Positions 47,627 through 62,131 are shown, numbered from the stretch's first letter. The stretch is DNA of 64,000 bases from Megamerina dolium (GCA_963854835.1 OY978526.1:92270140-92334139); one strand, 5' to 3'. Numbers and translations are program-made. Notes: generated by a model from the letters alone, not told the origin.

Positions 47627-49499
47627 TATATAATTAGAATGAGTACAGTTTGTACTGCAAAACGTCCATCCTTTTTGAAAGCAGTGGTGAACAAAGTTAG
47701 AATTTAAGTAGTCCAATGCCGCTGGTTTAAGCAGTTTCAACTTTAACAATTCTCAAGTTGAGTGCCACTGATTAGTCAAAAGCATAGCATAGAGCATGAA
47801 AGTAAGTGCAATAATCATAATTTATTCTAATTCATTTACCAATAATTTTCAAAAATAAAGTTATATTATATTATATTGTGCTATATTAAACATATTTAGT
47901 TCATATTTTTCAAAGATTTACGAGCGCAATATGAACATGCCGAAAAATGTGTAAATTGCATCCCACATGCCATATATTCATATAAAAAATATGAAAGTTT
48001 TTTGACATTAAAAAATATGTTTTCTATTTTGATTGATTCTATTCAATCCATATATAAATTCTATATTGTTCTTATTCTATATTTTGAACAAAAACCATGT
48101 ATGTACAATACATCTAACATATATATCAGTCATAATAAGTGGCAATTTGAAAAACATTGTACCATTTGGTGGTTCAAAGTGTTGACAAAAGATATTTCTT
48201 AATGTACTATGCTTTTTTTTTGCGACCACGTAAAACAAAATTTAATATATTTGGAATTTTTTATGAGGGCACCTATTATATCAATGAAATGTGTTAAAAA
48301 AGTTGTTTATAAAAAAATTTCGCAACGCCATATATAACCCCATATTCGAATATAATTTTATTTTGCAAAAATAATAAAAAATAAAAAACATCTTTTCCTA
48401 ACCAATTATGGCAAATTGAAATCAACAATGAAAGTATTTCATAGGTTAATGTACAATCGCATATAAATATTGGTAAAAAAAAATCGCATATGGAAATATA
48501 TTTACATATGGCGAAACATATGTAAGTGTTTTGTAAATATGTGGGTCAAAAGAATCATATAAATTGATTTTATAGTCATAATTCCGTTAAAAATCTGTTA
48601 ACTAGCTACTAAATATATACTAGTAATCGTAGTTGTAGCTTATGTTTATAATATACTTAGTATTTTGAGTACAGAACCTAGTTAAATTCTCTTTAACGCC
48701 CATACTTGAAATGAATTTATTATTATTTGGTTGTCCATTCGAATTGTTTATGGTTAAAAGACACACTCACACACACACACACATAATTGAAATGGGCCAG
48801 TGTAAAAATACTTACAAGCTAGTGATTTCCTTTTGAAAATGTCAACTAAATTACTTCTTAAACAATTAAATACATCCAAACATTAAACACCAAAACAGCA
48901 ACCAAAACCATCAAATGACCATTAGCCATCAAATTAGCCAAACACGCACAACTTCACTTATATTCGTGTGTACCAATAGAATTTTCACAAGTAACCATAT
49001 GATGTATATAGTAGTAATTTTATCTGCAATTGCTTATGAAGATTGTTTTGCCATCAATGAATTTGCGTTCAAATTAATTTGTAACACATACATATAACTA
49101 CAGGCAAAGTAAATACGACAATTCGATACATCGCAAATTGCTTTGACTGCGTTAAAACATCTATCAATTAGTATGTGTGTATGTTCTCATATGTGTATGA
49201 GTGTGTGTTTGCGAGCAAAGTTCAACGCTGCAGATTATACATACGAATAGGATGGCTTATAATACAATGAGTCGAGATTTGTACATACTCGTATGCATGG
49301 ATTAGACTTAACTTATGTGCTAGAGCCATAAGCAGAAATTCTAACTATTTAGTTGGAAAAAAAAAAACGTAGAATAAGAAGAGAAGAAGTAGAAAAAGAA
49401 TCAACAACAGCAATGAGTAATCGATTGTAACCAATGATGACGGAAAGATGATATTGTTGTATTGTGTAAGAAATAAATATGTGCCACTTATTAGTGTCT
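47627..49499. other. AT-rich intergenic DNA
   Basis: An AC array lies near 48764-48781. Short frames at 48002-48202 and 48915-49097 have no motif. No element ends recognised. Confidence 0.42.
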
Positions 49500-49796
49500 A
49501 AGGGCTCTTTGGCTGAGCTTCTCTTTCAGTACTATTGTGCGTGTTAAATTTTGGATAGTATTAAAAGTGACCTACTCATTTTAGCCGGTTTCGAACGGCA
49601 GAACCCTTGTGACATCATTTTTGCTGAGCTTTGTCTGGGAGTTCTTTTTTTTTTTGGAAGCTTTTCCATGGCAAATTGTAACTGCCGGAAGAATTGTCGA
49701 TTGTCAATTGTCGATATTAAACTAATGCTTCAGCCGGGAATTGAATCCACGACCTACTGATCTGAAGGCCAACACACTAACCACTAAGCTACCGCA
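49500..49796 (-). mobile_element. tRNA-derived SINE copy 2
   Basis: On the minus strand the head reads TGCGGTAGCTTAGTGGTTAG (A box TAGCTTAGTGG), then GTGTTGGCCTTCAGATCAGT and TCGTGGATTCAATTCCCGGC (degenerate B box). The body then has TTTAATATCGACAATTG and a tail ending AAAGAGAAGCTCAGCCAAAG and AGCCCTTAG. The body matches the copy at 59402-59714 along its whole length, with a small expansion of T residues near 49648. No protein is encoded; the 69-codon frame across it is a shadow. Confidence 0.87.
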
Positions 49797-49931
49797 CCCA
49801 TATATTTATGCATAATTTTGTTCAAGTATTTATGTTGGCCTTAACGCAGAACTTGTTGTAAGTACAGTTGATGAATTGTTGGTGTTAATTTCCTTATTTG
49901 ATGTGCAAACTCTTTAATATTATTATATATA

Positions 49932-50074
49932 GAGGGTGATTTTTTAGCAAATTTCTTTTTGGCAACATTGTTTTTGGCATCGTTCTATCGACTCAAATAA
50001 AAATTTCATACATTTCTCTAAATTGTATGTGTCTTTTTTAAATCAAATCCGAAGGCTCTTAAAAAATCACCCTG
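49932..50074. mobile_element. 143-bp miniature derivative of the CAGGGTGATT element
   Basis: Ends GAGGGTGATTTTTTAGC and, on the minus strand, CAGGGTGATTTTTTAAGAGC are flanked by TA at 49930-49931 and 50075-50076. About 45 bp of the 5' end (through GGCAACATTGTTTTTGGCA) is joined to the last 95 bp of the 3' end (from CGTTCTATCGACTC to the TIR), which match 6056-6180 and 10220-10317. No coding sequence is left. Confidence 0.92.
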
Positions 50075-50120
50075 TAGGTATGGAGATGAGTATTCTCATA
50101 TACCCATATGAGTGTATGTA

Positions 50121-50397
50121 ATGGGTGTTCTCTTAAGCAGCGACATGGGACGTCACGTCAGAGTAAAAGTTTTTTTTTTTTTTTGTATAAGACAAGCAAT
50201 ATAGAGGCACAATTTAACAAAGAAAATATGACAATATGCGACACACAGCTTAAGTCGATTGACCAATGTATAGTAGTGTACCGTAATAATACCAAAAAAA
50301 CACATATACTTAGAACGCATTTCGACCAAAATGTTTAATTTATATTTTATACAGAACTGATTATCTTTTATTTTAAAGATCACCCTGTATTTGTATA
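50121..50397. mobile_element. second TA-flanked inverted-end element, 277 bp
   Basis: The left end ATGGGTGTTCTCTTAAGCAG and the right end on the minus strand CAGGGTGATCTTTAAAAT are related but imperfect; TA flanks at 50119-50120 and 50398-50399. It sits 46 bp from the 143-bp element. No transposase motif is visible; open frames on both strands overlap each other and have no known motif. Confidence 0.55.
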
Positions 50398-53300
50398 TTT
50401 GGTTAAATGGGTGTGCTTGTTGATATGCTCGTTATTCAGTATTCATGAGCAAATGCATTTATGTTATGCAAAGAATTTTTTCTCTTTATGTTAAATTTAT
50501 TCTTAATTTAATTGTTTATTTGAAATTTTTGTTGCTACTGCATATAACACAACGTTTTCATTTGCATTTTATTGATTTTCTTCATCTTCTGTTTATTATT
50601 ACTATTTCTGTATTTATTTTCATGTTATCCATGAACTGAAATATCGTTTGTCACACAACTACAATTTATATGGCACAACTAATGTTGTTGTGAACGTTGG
50701 TAATGCTACTAATATGTTCATTTCACTACAATTCAAAATAATATGCATTTTATACAAATTACAAAACTACACATTATTTGTTTTATAGATCAATTTCTTT
50801 TCCGATCTATTACACATGAAATATGCTATTTCAAAAAAAAAAAAAAAAACTAGATGTGATTATCAAAATTGTAGTCCTGAAAATTCCTTCCAAAAATTTT
50901 TTTTAATATATCAGGTTCCTCAGATGAACAGACCTAAAGCTTTATACATACCAAAATTTGTTAAGAATATATTTCTTTCCTTTACAAAATAAACTGCTGC
51001 ACTTTTATAAAATTAATTCTGATGAACTTTTTGGCCTTTGGATCCTTTCATTAAAAATAATTATAAAAAAATTTGTTTAATATTAAGTAAATCTGTTTTG
51101 GAATATGGAGAACCCTAATATTTTTAAACTTTAGAGAACAAAAAAAAAATACTCCTAAAAGCTCCTAAATGTTTTAGGGGAAAGTAATATATCCTACACC
51201 TTTTTCCGCATTGTGAAAATATTTCATTGTGGAAAAGTGTCTACATGCCCCTTTTTCAACAAGAGCAAAAATCATTTATTTAGGAAGTAAGAGAAGTAAG
51301 ATGCCTTCCTAGCAATTAAAGATTGTATAGATCTAGCTGAGTTCAGATGATATGGGCGAAATCGATCTGTAGTGGAACAAATTTGACTTAGTTGAGATTG
51401 AAATTAAAAATCATAGAAATTCACAAAAATCACTAAAAATACATAGATTCGTTAAAATTATTAGTAAAAGTAATATTTCGGAATAGTTTGATCATTATTT
51501 TACCTTCTTTCAAATATGTAAAAATATCGTTAAAATTCAGTCTGACATTGGTCGGAAAATCTACAAAATTGCATTATTCTGGCACCATATAGATAGACTT
51601 ATAAAATTTTTTTTACAATTTTTCAACATTATGCATTTTTTTATTATTATTCATTTTCCTGATAATTTTTTTTTTGAGAAAATAGAGTTTGATATGTTTA
51701 ATAATTTAAATTCTTTAAAAATGAAAGACTGCATCAAAAACCTTAAATAGTTGTATACATAATTTGCTGATATTTACTGTTTGAATAAAATTGAAAAAAA
51801 AAAAAATTTTTTCTAAAATATGCTTACTGTCATCAGGGTTGCATTGCAAATAATTTTCAATATACCTTTGGGGCTTTAAGTGCCACATATTTATTTTTTT
51901 TTATACTTTTCATTAATTTAAATGGTTTATGTTTACAACAGCGGTTCAAAATGATGTCGATTTTCTAAAATAAACAAATTATATCTTGCACCTGTTACTT
52001 GCATTTTTAGGTGCTATAAACGAAAGCCCGAACTCAATATATACTCGACTCTCTGAGTCCCGGGAATAAAAGTATTATACATTTAAATACTCAATGTCAA
52101 TTTTACAAAATATTTAAAACTCGTCTTTAAGCACGATTTCCAATAAAATGTTACAACAAATTGATTGTTTCATTTTATTTCTTTGTACTACAATATAATG
52201 TTTAACTTGATCTTAAACGATGCCAACAATTAGAGACTTTCATAGTTGTGAGTTGTGTAAACACAATTAGCATAGTAAATTCAACAATAAATATTTTTAC
52301 GAGTTTTGTTTTTATTTTGAATTTTATTTACCGTTAATCTATAATATAATTATAACATTCATTTATACATATGTAAAGTATAAATGTTTTCGAGTGTATG
52401 AATTACCACATTTCAGCACATATAATCGATATTGAAGTCGTTTAGTACTTGTTTCTTTTTTTGTTTTTTTTTTTTTTTTGTTAAGCAAAAAAATTAAAAA
52501 TTGAATACCTACCAAGAAAAAAAATTTGCATATTTATTAAATATTTATTAATTTCCTGTATTATAGGCGAAGGCCTAAATTCTGTGATATTCGAATGAAA
52601 GCAAAGTAAGGGAATGAGTGAGTAAGATTGTGAGAGAAACAATATTTAAATATTTATTAGCATTGTTGTAGAAGCAAAAGATAAGCAATAAATTGCTGCA
52701 TCTGAAAATCCTTAAAAAAAAATATCATGTAGCAAAAATGCTCATTGTGATATGAAATAATTTAATTCCAACTATAGATACAGGAAGCAATATTTCCTTT
52801 TGTTTTCATTTAAATATTTTGTCCAATAAATTTTGCAAAATTATGCGAAATGTAAATGAGACTTTATCACGTAATATCATATTGTAAGGGAAAGTGTCTT
52901 GTTGTTTTCAAAAGCTTGTCAATGTCATAAATTAAATAAAAAATAATTTCTTTTAAGTAGAAGACAATAAAATTTGTTTGTATAATTATAAATAAAAAAT
53001 GAACAATCCTATATCACAAACTGAAATACCATTTGATTTATTTGGGAAAAATTTGAAGAAATTTCTTTAAAAAATCTATTATATTTTATATTTACCTACT
53101 ATAAGGCAAAAATATTAAAACAATGGAAAGATTCGTGTTTAATTATTTCCTCATTTTACACGCCCTTGAGCATATTATATTCTAATGTAATTTTAATTTT
53201 ATTTAATTATATTAATTTATTGCCATAAAATTATTTCGTGTAATTTTCTACTATTTTACGTTTCCTACTCCATTTTGCACTTAACGACATTTATAAATGA

Positions 53301-54650
53301 TATTTACATATTATAGGTATGTGTTCTAATGCAAAATAAATCTGATAGAAGAATTAGGACAAAAAAAAATAGGTTAAACTACAGAAATCAAACACGTTTA
53401 CTCTGTATATAGTGAATGTACATATATTCGTATTCTACATATTCCCACATTCAGCAAGAACGTAATTTTTTTTACCAAGTGTGATTAAAATTGAGAATGA
53501 AAATTGAATGAAATTAAAAAAGAAATACATAAAAGAATAAGAAGAGGTAAAAATAAAAAAAAAAAATAAAACAATAACAATACTAAATGAGTTGTAGCGA
53601 ACCTACGTCAACAACAAGACAATAATACTTAGTACAAAAGATTATAGTAAGAAATATCGTATTTTATTATTGTTGCTGTTATTGATGTTGATGACTTTCG
53701 CTTTTATTGTAAGGTATTGTTTGTATGTACTTTATAACATAACCAGGTAAAGGGTGAAGAACTTCCTTCATTTGTTTGCCTCATAGTGTGTGTGTGTATA
53801 TATGTATATATATGTATGGGTTCGAATGTCTATATGTTCAATGTTTTTTTTTTGGTTTTTTTTTTTGGAGACTTTTATTTTCATGTCGTTCGTTTGTTGA
53901 CCTTTTCAGCGAAATCAACAATAGCAACTTTAATTTCGATTATAGCAATGTACTTTTCATTTTTTCTTGCCTGAGTAGCTCTCCTTAAGCTTGTACTATA
54001 GAGTACTACAAGAAATTGTCATGTTGTATTTGTATATACTTCGTTTAAAAACAAGTTAAATATATTCCTTTACTTTGTGTTCATTACTAAGTACTTATAT
54101 CTGTGATTTTATAGGTAGTATGACTGCTTGTATTTAATTTCCATTTTACATGGAAGAACTGTTGATATTAGCTCAACATTTTCATTTTGTTGATAGATTT
54201 CATTAAAGTTTGTTTGGCTATTTTTCATTTATTTTACAATTACAATTACTTCCATTAATTGACATTAAGCTTGACTTCAACAATACATAAATATGCATGT
54301 ACGTACATATGTTCTCATTTATAGGAAGTCACGAGGAAGTTACTCTAATTACAACCATCATAATTATTTTTAACATAATAAATACAAACAATTATTATTT
54401 CTATGCATATATGTACGTAATTCATAAATAATAGAAAAAAATATGTAATAATATTTCATAGTAGTTATGTTGATGCATGCGGGATTGGCATATATTGAAG
54501 TACATATGTTATGTTTAAGGTTATTTATGATGAGGAAGATATTATAATTAAATTTTTAGAAATATGCTTATTTCTAATTTTTGAACATTCAGCGTACATT
54601 GATATTCTATAGGAGCATCTCTATGTTCTTAAAGTCATTCTAAAGAGGTA
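50398..54650. other. AT-rich intergenic DNA, no gene seen
   Basis: Long A/T homopolymers (near 50825-50850, 51790-51815, 52450-52480) and TA-rich words. Both strands were read for protein-like frames and tRNA boxes and none was found. Confidence 0.45.
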
Positions 54651-57600
54651 CATCGGAGTTTATATTAATGCAGGAAATTTGAATAAATATAAATATAAAT
54701 GTAAATATAAATATAATAAATATAATGAATAAAATATAAATTTTTAGAGATTGAAAACAACATCCCTTGTAAGTTGACCTAGAGGTATAAATTTTGGCAC
54801 TTGTATTCAAAATATTTTCATATTACTCATACTAAATTTTTCTATGCTCGATAATATCAAAGTTTAAATATTGCAATAGACTAATAAATACTTATACAGT
54901 ATATACTTTTGTATATACTTTTGTATGGAAGGTAGTTTTAGTCAGTTACTAAATTATTTCTTCGAGCTCAACGTCTGCAAACATACATTCGAAAATATCT
55001 TTGGGAAATAGAGGTGGTTCTCATGCGAAGCTGTCCATTGAAGAGCTCATTTGATCTTTGTTAAAAAAAACTGAGACAAGTTTGGGACAAATTTACAGCA
55101 AAATATCAATGTTCAACGTATCTCACTAAATTTTGTAATTAAATAAAATTATTTTTTGTCTGATTTCGTCCAGTTACTACCATAATAGATATATTCTTAA
55201 AATAAATCACATTAATTGCAATATTTGAAATGGCTTCTTATATAATTATGGAGCTTGAAGCTTGTGTATTTAAAATTTAACGTAAATTATTCGATAAATC
55301 ATTTGATGTGGGTAGAAAATAAGTTGGTGCACTTTTTGGGATTATGTGCATCATAGAATATGACGATCGTTTCTTAAGTCTTTTGTTTATAATATGAAAA
55401 TAATAATTTTAACAATACCATATAATAAAAAATTATATAACTTACCTTAAAAAATAGTGGGAATTTTGCAAAAAATTCAAATTGTCATCTATCTGCTTAA
55501 AGTGTATAACATTTAAAGTCTCCTGAGTTTTTGACACTGTTATGTATGCAATTTTAAACCAGCTTTCAATTTCATAGAAAATATGAAACTATAAGTAGCT
55601 GTACTTAATAACTACTATTCTAAGCAATTACAAATATTTATTATTTAAAAGTGATTTTTTTTTCAATTTTTTCAAAATTTTTTGTAAATTATATAGGCAT
55701 ATAGAGCAAAAAGAAAAAATATATATAAAAAGATCGACGTATTTCTAACAAAGCATTATTTTTAGAAACTTCAGTTTTTTTAAACACATGTCTCGAATAA
55801 TTTTATTATAATTTTGCTTCACAATTAATAATGAAATGGGAGACAAACGCAAAACAGAATATATATGGTATGTATAAAGCTTTATATTGAAAAACTAGAC
55901 ACGTAATGCCAATAGAAGCAGAAGATGCATAACCATCAAAACAGATTAGAATTTATAATCCATAAATTATCTGTAATAAATTTGTAATAGCAATAACTAT
56001 TTTAAACTAAGTCAAGAACATGATGCTGATGCAATGCCGTAATAATAATTTCCAATATTTTTTCCACGTATGGAAGATAAAATACACAGCACGAAAGGAA
56101 AACATATTGGCTAATAGCTAACATTGCATCAATGTCAAACTACGTAATACGTAATACTGAATGACATGAATCAGGTACATATGTATATACTCATTGTATA
56201 TATACATATGCTGTATAGTCATCATCCTAGTGCGTTTCTATTGATCCTGATGATTTTCTATTGATCCTGTTCTCAAAATATACACAGTTAAGTTTGCATA
56301 TGTATCAACATATGATGTTGAAGCGTCTCAGCATTACTCATTACTGTTATCGTTGTTGTGTTACGTACATTTCTTTTTGCATATTTTCAACATTTTACTT
56401 AAAGTGCAAAATATCATTAATGCATTATAGTCAATAACAATAACAACAACAACAACAACAATGAAGGTGAAGTAGTTTGCTATTGTACCAATACGTACTG
56501 ATGTCGCTGTTGATGCAGTCAACGCCAACGCTACCTCCACTATTGTCGTTAATAGCGTATCCAAGTAAAACTTGTTAACATTTACGTAAAATTTATGTTT
56601 TTTCTTTTTTACAAAAATAGGCACTAAGAATGCAAAATTTTAATCAACCAAAAATCCTAAAAAAAAATTTTTTTTAACGAGCTATAAATTGTTTCCTTTA
56701 TGTAATCATAAAATTGTGTTGTGAAAATAAAAATTATGACTTTTTTTTATAAATATTATTTTTTCAAATGTATAAACAAATTCCCGTTTACCGTCACCGT
56801 AGTCACTACTCAACCGTTCGTATCGAAGTTTAGCAAAGAACTGAAAATACATTCAAGTACGATGTCTTAAATTTCACACCAGCAAAATTATCATAGCACC
56901 GCAACCGCATAGAAATAAATACACTTATAGCCATATTCACTGAGAAGCAATCAGTGAATGAGTGAGCAATAGCAGAAGCGGCAATAACCAATAATGGCGA
57001 ATACAGACGAGAAGAAAAAAAAAACCAAACCAAAACAAACTTACACCATCGTCAACATCGGCAACATCATCATGCACCACTACCAACCACTCTCATCAGA
57101 ATTATTGTGTTCGTCAGCAACATCTGCATCGTCTTTAACAACATATACGAGTGCTTATTTACGAGTATACATACGATATATTCATATTGCAGTCTTCAAA
57201 ATCATAACCGCTGAGAGCATCTCTAAAAGAAGATACATGCAATCATATACAAATGTATATACACTCTATATGAAATGAAATGTTGCTAGAGAACATGTAT
57301 ATACGCATTTGCCTATGAACTATGATGTAAATTATGTTAAGCACAAACTGTATGTGAATGTACTGCATTTTAAGATTCACTCAGTTACTAAAAAATGCAT
57401 TTGCATAATTGAAACAATGTGTTGCTAGAGATTATAATCGCCCCACACACGAGTAGAGCCGGTAAATTGCGAAATGTTGCGAAAGTTCTCTTGTTGCTGT
57501 TGTTGTTATGAAATTTGAGTTGAAACAATACATACTTTAGAAATATAGTCGTGTGTACATTTATTGTAGGTACCTTTATTTGCATTGATACTTTTCACCT

Positions 57601-59401
57601 ACTTCATTTACCCTAGCAGTAGTTTGCTTATTTTCAATTGAAACTAAAGAGCCAGTTGTTTAAGATAAAAATTTTACTACAAATTGAAATAGCTTTTAAA
57701 ACAAAACCCTTGCAAGCCTGAACGCGGGTTCGCAGCCACTTATACTAAAATTTGTAAGCAACAAGCATAAACGTTTACTTCCAATGATATTACAATAATA
57801 AAATGGTAACTACTCAAAGAACATACGTCTACTTAATAAATACAACTTCCAGCTGGGACGTTTCACATTCTAAAACCAAAAATTTATTAATTCGAATTGA
57901 AAAAAATAAAAATAAATAATTCTAAATTGCATCAATGTCATCTTCAAAAGTTGTTCTAAACCAATTTGGTTACACAAATTAAGCCGCTTTGAATTTTAAT
58001 ATTCGTTTATTTGATCAAATATTTATTTACTTGTTGTTCTTCTTTTGCTCATTGTAAATGAACGTACACATGATGCTTCATATTAATTTTTATTTTTTTT
58101 TTTCGAAATACATATTTGTTGAATGCTACTTGCTATTATTGAGATTATAACCTACATTATGTGTGGTTTTTAGTCAATAACACTTAATACATTGCAAATG
58201 TTCTCGTACACATGAATATTTAGTATGGCAACATGTAGACGACACATGTCATCAGATGAAGTATATGCCCACATATGATATGTTGCTGACTTAGCTGAAC
58301 ATTTGTATGTTGCTTTCGCATTTTTGATGATACAATTTATGAATGATATGATACATGCATTGACGATGCATACGCCGTATGGACACTTTTGAAAGTAACG
58401 TAATAAGTATGCATACAAATTTACACAACATACGTACATACTATACTTCGATAAATATTGACTTTGGAAAAATAACAACATAATGATAGAAATATGATAA
58501 TTAAATCAAATGAAATATTATTTCAAACAAAGTTAAAACAAACAAAAAATTAAGCAAATTTAGAGATTTTGAATGTAAAAGTCAATTAAGGCCATAATCC
58601 GTTAAGAAATGTTGCCAAAACGAGAAGAAATTGGAGTACAACGATATAATTATAATTTATAAATAGAAAGAACTGAGTCGTTATATTGGAAAGTTTAGTA
58701 AGTAAGTAAGTCCATTTTTTATATGTCGAAGTATTAAGGAATTTGTATTTGAATTAATAAAAAATTTTTGGTAAAAGTTAATCAATTCGAGTTAAGGGTT
58801 CAAAGCTACAAATATTTAAATTTTATTATTCAATATTATTTATTGAAATTGTAAAAATGTTTTATTCTATTTTCAATAATATCAAATTGAATTTCGGAAA
58901 AAAATCCACCAATGGAGACAACACCCATATACATACCCTTATCTTTAAAATTCAGCGCAAATGTATCGTAGTTAAAAAAAAGAGATATTATTACAAATTT
59001 AGTCAAAATATAATATATACATCAAAACCAAAAACTAATAGCGAAAGTAGCAAAAATATGCACATGCATAGTAAAGTAGTAAAAGGTGCACATACATATC
59101 AATTTAGAAGGTTACCTCTAAAATGGAAAAGCCATATGCGATGAATAATGATAAAAACTTAATTCTTAAATATGAGTAGTATCCAACAGTAGCCAAGTAC
59201 CAAAAACAGTATATTCGAGGGCCAACAATTTAACACTTAAACATTGCAACTGCTGCAACTGTCATATTAAAGTATTGATGTATGATTTATATAAAAACTA
59301 TAATTTTGTTCTCTTCTAAAGCAGTAAGTACATAATAGCATTGCATACCTGACAGCAATAATTCTATGGGAAAACAACAACAAAGCTATAATTATGGAGA
59401 T
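54651..59401. other. AT-rich intergenic DNA, no gene supported
   Basis: An AAATAT-type repeat lies near 54683-54730 and an AAC array near 56440-56461. A somewhat less AT-rich patch at 56780-57130 contains a 94-codon frame (56994-57278) starting MANTDEKKKKTKPKQTYTI, without a motif. It could hold a leader exon, but splice context is not convincing. Confidence 0.4.
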
Positions 59402-59714
59402 GCCGTAGCTCAGTGGTTAGTGTGTTGGCCTTTTGATCTGTAGGTAGCGGGTTCAATCCCCGGCTGAAGCATAACAAATTTAATATCGAAAATATTTTTC
59501 TTTCGAAAGGTACCCACCTGTCGGCAAGCAATTTACAATTCTTCCGACAGTAACAATTTGCCGTGGAAAAGCAAATTGTGACAAAGCGCAGAAAAAGTGA
59601 TGTCGTAAGAGTTCTGCCGTTCGTAACCGGCTAAAATAAGTAGGTCCCTTCTAATTATGTCCAAAATTTAACACGTAGAACAGTACTGAAAGAGAAGCTC
59701 GGCCAAAGAGCCCT
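59402..59714 (+). mobile_element. tRNA-derived SINE copy 3 (uninterrupted)
   Basis: The tRNA-like head GCCGTAGCTCAGTGGTTAG (A box) runs through GTGTTGGCCTTTTGATCTG to AGCGGGTTCAATCCCCGGC (B box). A non-tRNA body follows: TTTAATATCGAAAATATTTT, CACCTGTCGGCAAGC, CTTCCGACAGTAACAATTTG, GTTCTGCCGTTCGTAACCGG and a tail ending AGAGAAGCTCGGCCAAAGAG. At about 313 bp it is the best copy in the window. It is not a functional tRNA gene, because the acceptor stem does not pair. It can serve as the consensus for copies 1 and 2. Confidence 0.88.
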
Positions 59715-62131
59715 TTCGTGGAATTTTTGCAACATTTTTTCAATTATATTTACTTTTCATATAAAATAAAAAAATTAACACCATGCTGCTAAATGTTTAA
59801 CGCTAATGTTTAGGAAAATATGCATCTTCTTCGTTTTCTTCGCATAAATATAGCAAGTTGGCGAATAAAACACTGCTTCTACTGATTTAATCCAAATCAT
59901 TTGCTTTTAACACTCATAATGCAACTTCTTATTTGGACTGTATCTGATTCGCCCACATAAAATTGTTGATAAACCATTTTCATTTAATCTTGAGCATAAG
60001 TTGCATGTGGAACTCCTCGCTGAAGTAGCACTCAAAAAGTAACTTACAATCATTAATCATTTGAAATTGAAAATGTCATATTAATATAAACAATTGCAAG
60101 TAAGACTTAACTTCGGGACAGTTAATACATATATACATACAGTGGTGGATTCACAGGGGGATTTAAACAGTAAAAAAAAAAGTGAAAAATCCTTAAAGAA
60201 TCTATGCATATAAATATATATAGAAGACTCCGGTCGGGTCTTAGCCTGCTGTAGTATCTGCCTTCAGTTTTCCCTATTTCGCGCCTGCGTTCTCCATACT
60301 CGTATTTGACAAAGAGTATTTGTTGTGGCGGATAAGAGTGGACAGCATATGTACCACACAAATGTAATCACCAACCAAAAAAAAAAAAACAAATTTGATG
60401 TTGATGATGCTTATTGTTGTTACCATTGAAATCAAATGCGAATCAATTCACATATCTACATGGATCATAAGACAAATATGTACATAACATAATTATGTAA
60501 TCACAGTACACAGATTGTAACACAAATTGAATGAGTTCAATCAACATTTCTCTAAAAGTCAATAGATTATTCCATTTACTCCCTGCTTTTTTTTCTTTTT
60601 GCACACAATATTGAAAGTACATGCAGTACATGCACATATATTTTTTTTACCAGCGTAGGTGATGTATGGTAATATTGTTAATTTTGGGGTCACCGAAACA
60701 GCATCAGTAGCAAAAATGTAAACATTATATATACTTGTACATACAAAGCATACATGTCCAGATGTACATAATTATAATAATAAGTTTATGTGTATGTGTG
60801 TCATACATACAGTCGGCTAAAGTAGCTTTTAATGATATTTGGAAGTGAATGATATGATGATGATTATTAAGATAAAGCTTAAGCTGCTCATAGGATGATC
60901 ACAATACAAGAATTGGCTACTTAAAAGCTTCTTCTACGAAATAGTAAATGTTCATACGTGCTTTCTGGCATACTCGTTCATTATTGATACAATGTTTATA
61001 AACATTTTGTGCGCATTTATAACGAAATATTTGTGAATTAAGTGGGAAATCGTAGGGAAATCGCTATCTTGGTCACCTTCTTGTTTTAGATTCGAGCTGG
61101 GACCATAAAAAGGCAGCTCTTGAAGCCTGATGTCTTAGCTTTCATATTTGATGGACTACATTTTTTTTAACTGGTCACTTTTTCTAAAGCCTCCAAGTAC
61201 AAAAAGTTGATTTTTTGAATGTTTTATTTTATTTTTTACAAACATTTTCAAAAATTCATAAAAGTTGTTTGTTAATGCTACACCTACTTAAAATATAAAT
61301 AACCTAATTAAGCTTCTGGTTATTAAAATTAAGTGAAATAATCAAAATAAGTTTTGTAAAATTACTATAAATCTAAATATCTGCAACCACTATGACATTA
61401 TTACATTTGAGACATTCTCTGAAAAAGTTAAATATGTTCCCAGATTCAATGTTGATATGCTGTTGTAGCCGTAGTTTGTGACATGTTGCCTTGATATATC
61501 GATGTTTCTAATGAACCATGATTTATTTATTATAAAATATCATAATTTAATGATCACTTACGATGTCTCCAAGTATTGTTACTGCCATTAATGTACATAT
61601 AATTATGTATTTACTGATATTCTCCATTATTAATATAGTCACACAGAAAGTAAGCAAAGAGAAATTATAACACTCAAGTGTTGTAAAGAGAAACACACCA
61701 AATTCGATCAAATTATTGCTTCAAAAGGATAGCGCAAGGTATTTTAATTCCTGAGAATGCCTGTTGGGAAAATATATATATTTAGTTAGGTATATATTTA
61801 TCAATTTCTTTGATGAATTCAGCATTTTGAGAAATATGTAAATAGGAAAATATTTTCACATATCAACAACCTCAGCTATCTCTGTCAAAATATACAAATT
61901 GGTTTATTTTGAATAACTAATTACTTAAATGCAATTATACATACATATGTGTGTTTGTACATATGTACGATATGTAAGTGAATAATATGAATGTGAAGTT
62001 GAGTAGAGTTTTTGTATGTTGTTGCGATCAATTGTTTGCATTGTCTAGGTGATATTGTTACAATTGGTGCAACTACTTAGGTGCAGGAATTGTGAAAATC
62101 AAACTCACGCAAGAAGAAAACGACATCAGAT
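59715..62131. other. AT-rich intergenic DNA
   Basis: A CAGTGGTGGATTCACAGGGG segment at about 60140 resembles a hAT-type end without a visible partner. A less AT-rich patch follows at 60225-60360 with no motif. Nothing else recognised. Confidence 0.42.

Noticed and set aside
56994..57278. 94-codon plus frame beginning MANTDEKKKK
   Set aside because: Lys run from an A-tract and repeated Ser/Thr from simple sequence; no motif or convincing splice context.
60140..60360. CAGTGGTGGATTCACAGGGG followed by a less AT-rich patch
   Set aside because: No partner terminus and no transposase motif; too weak to call an element.
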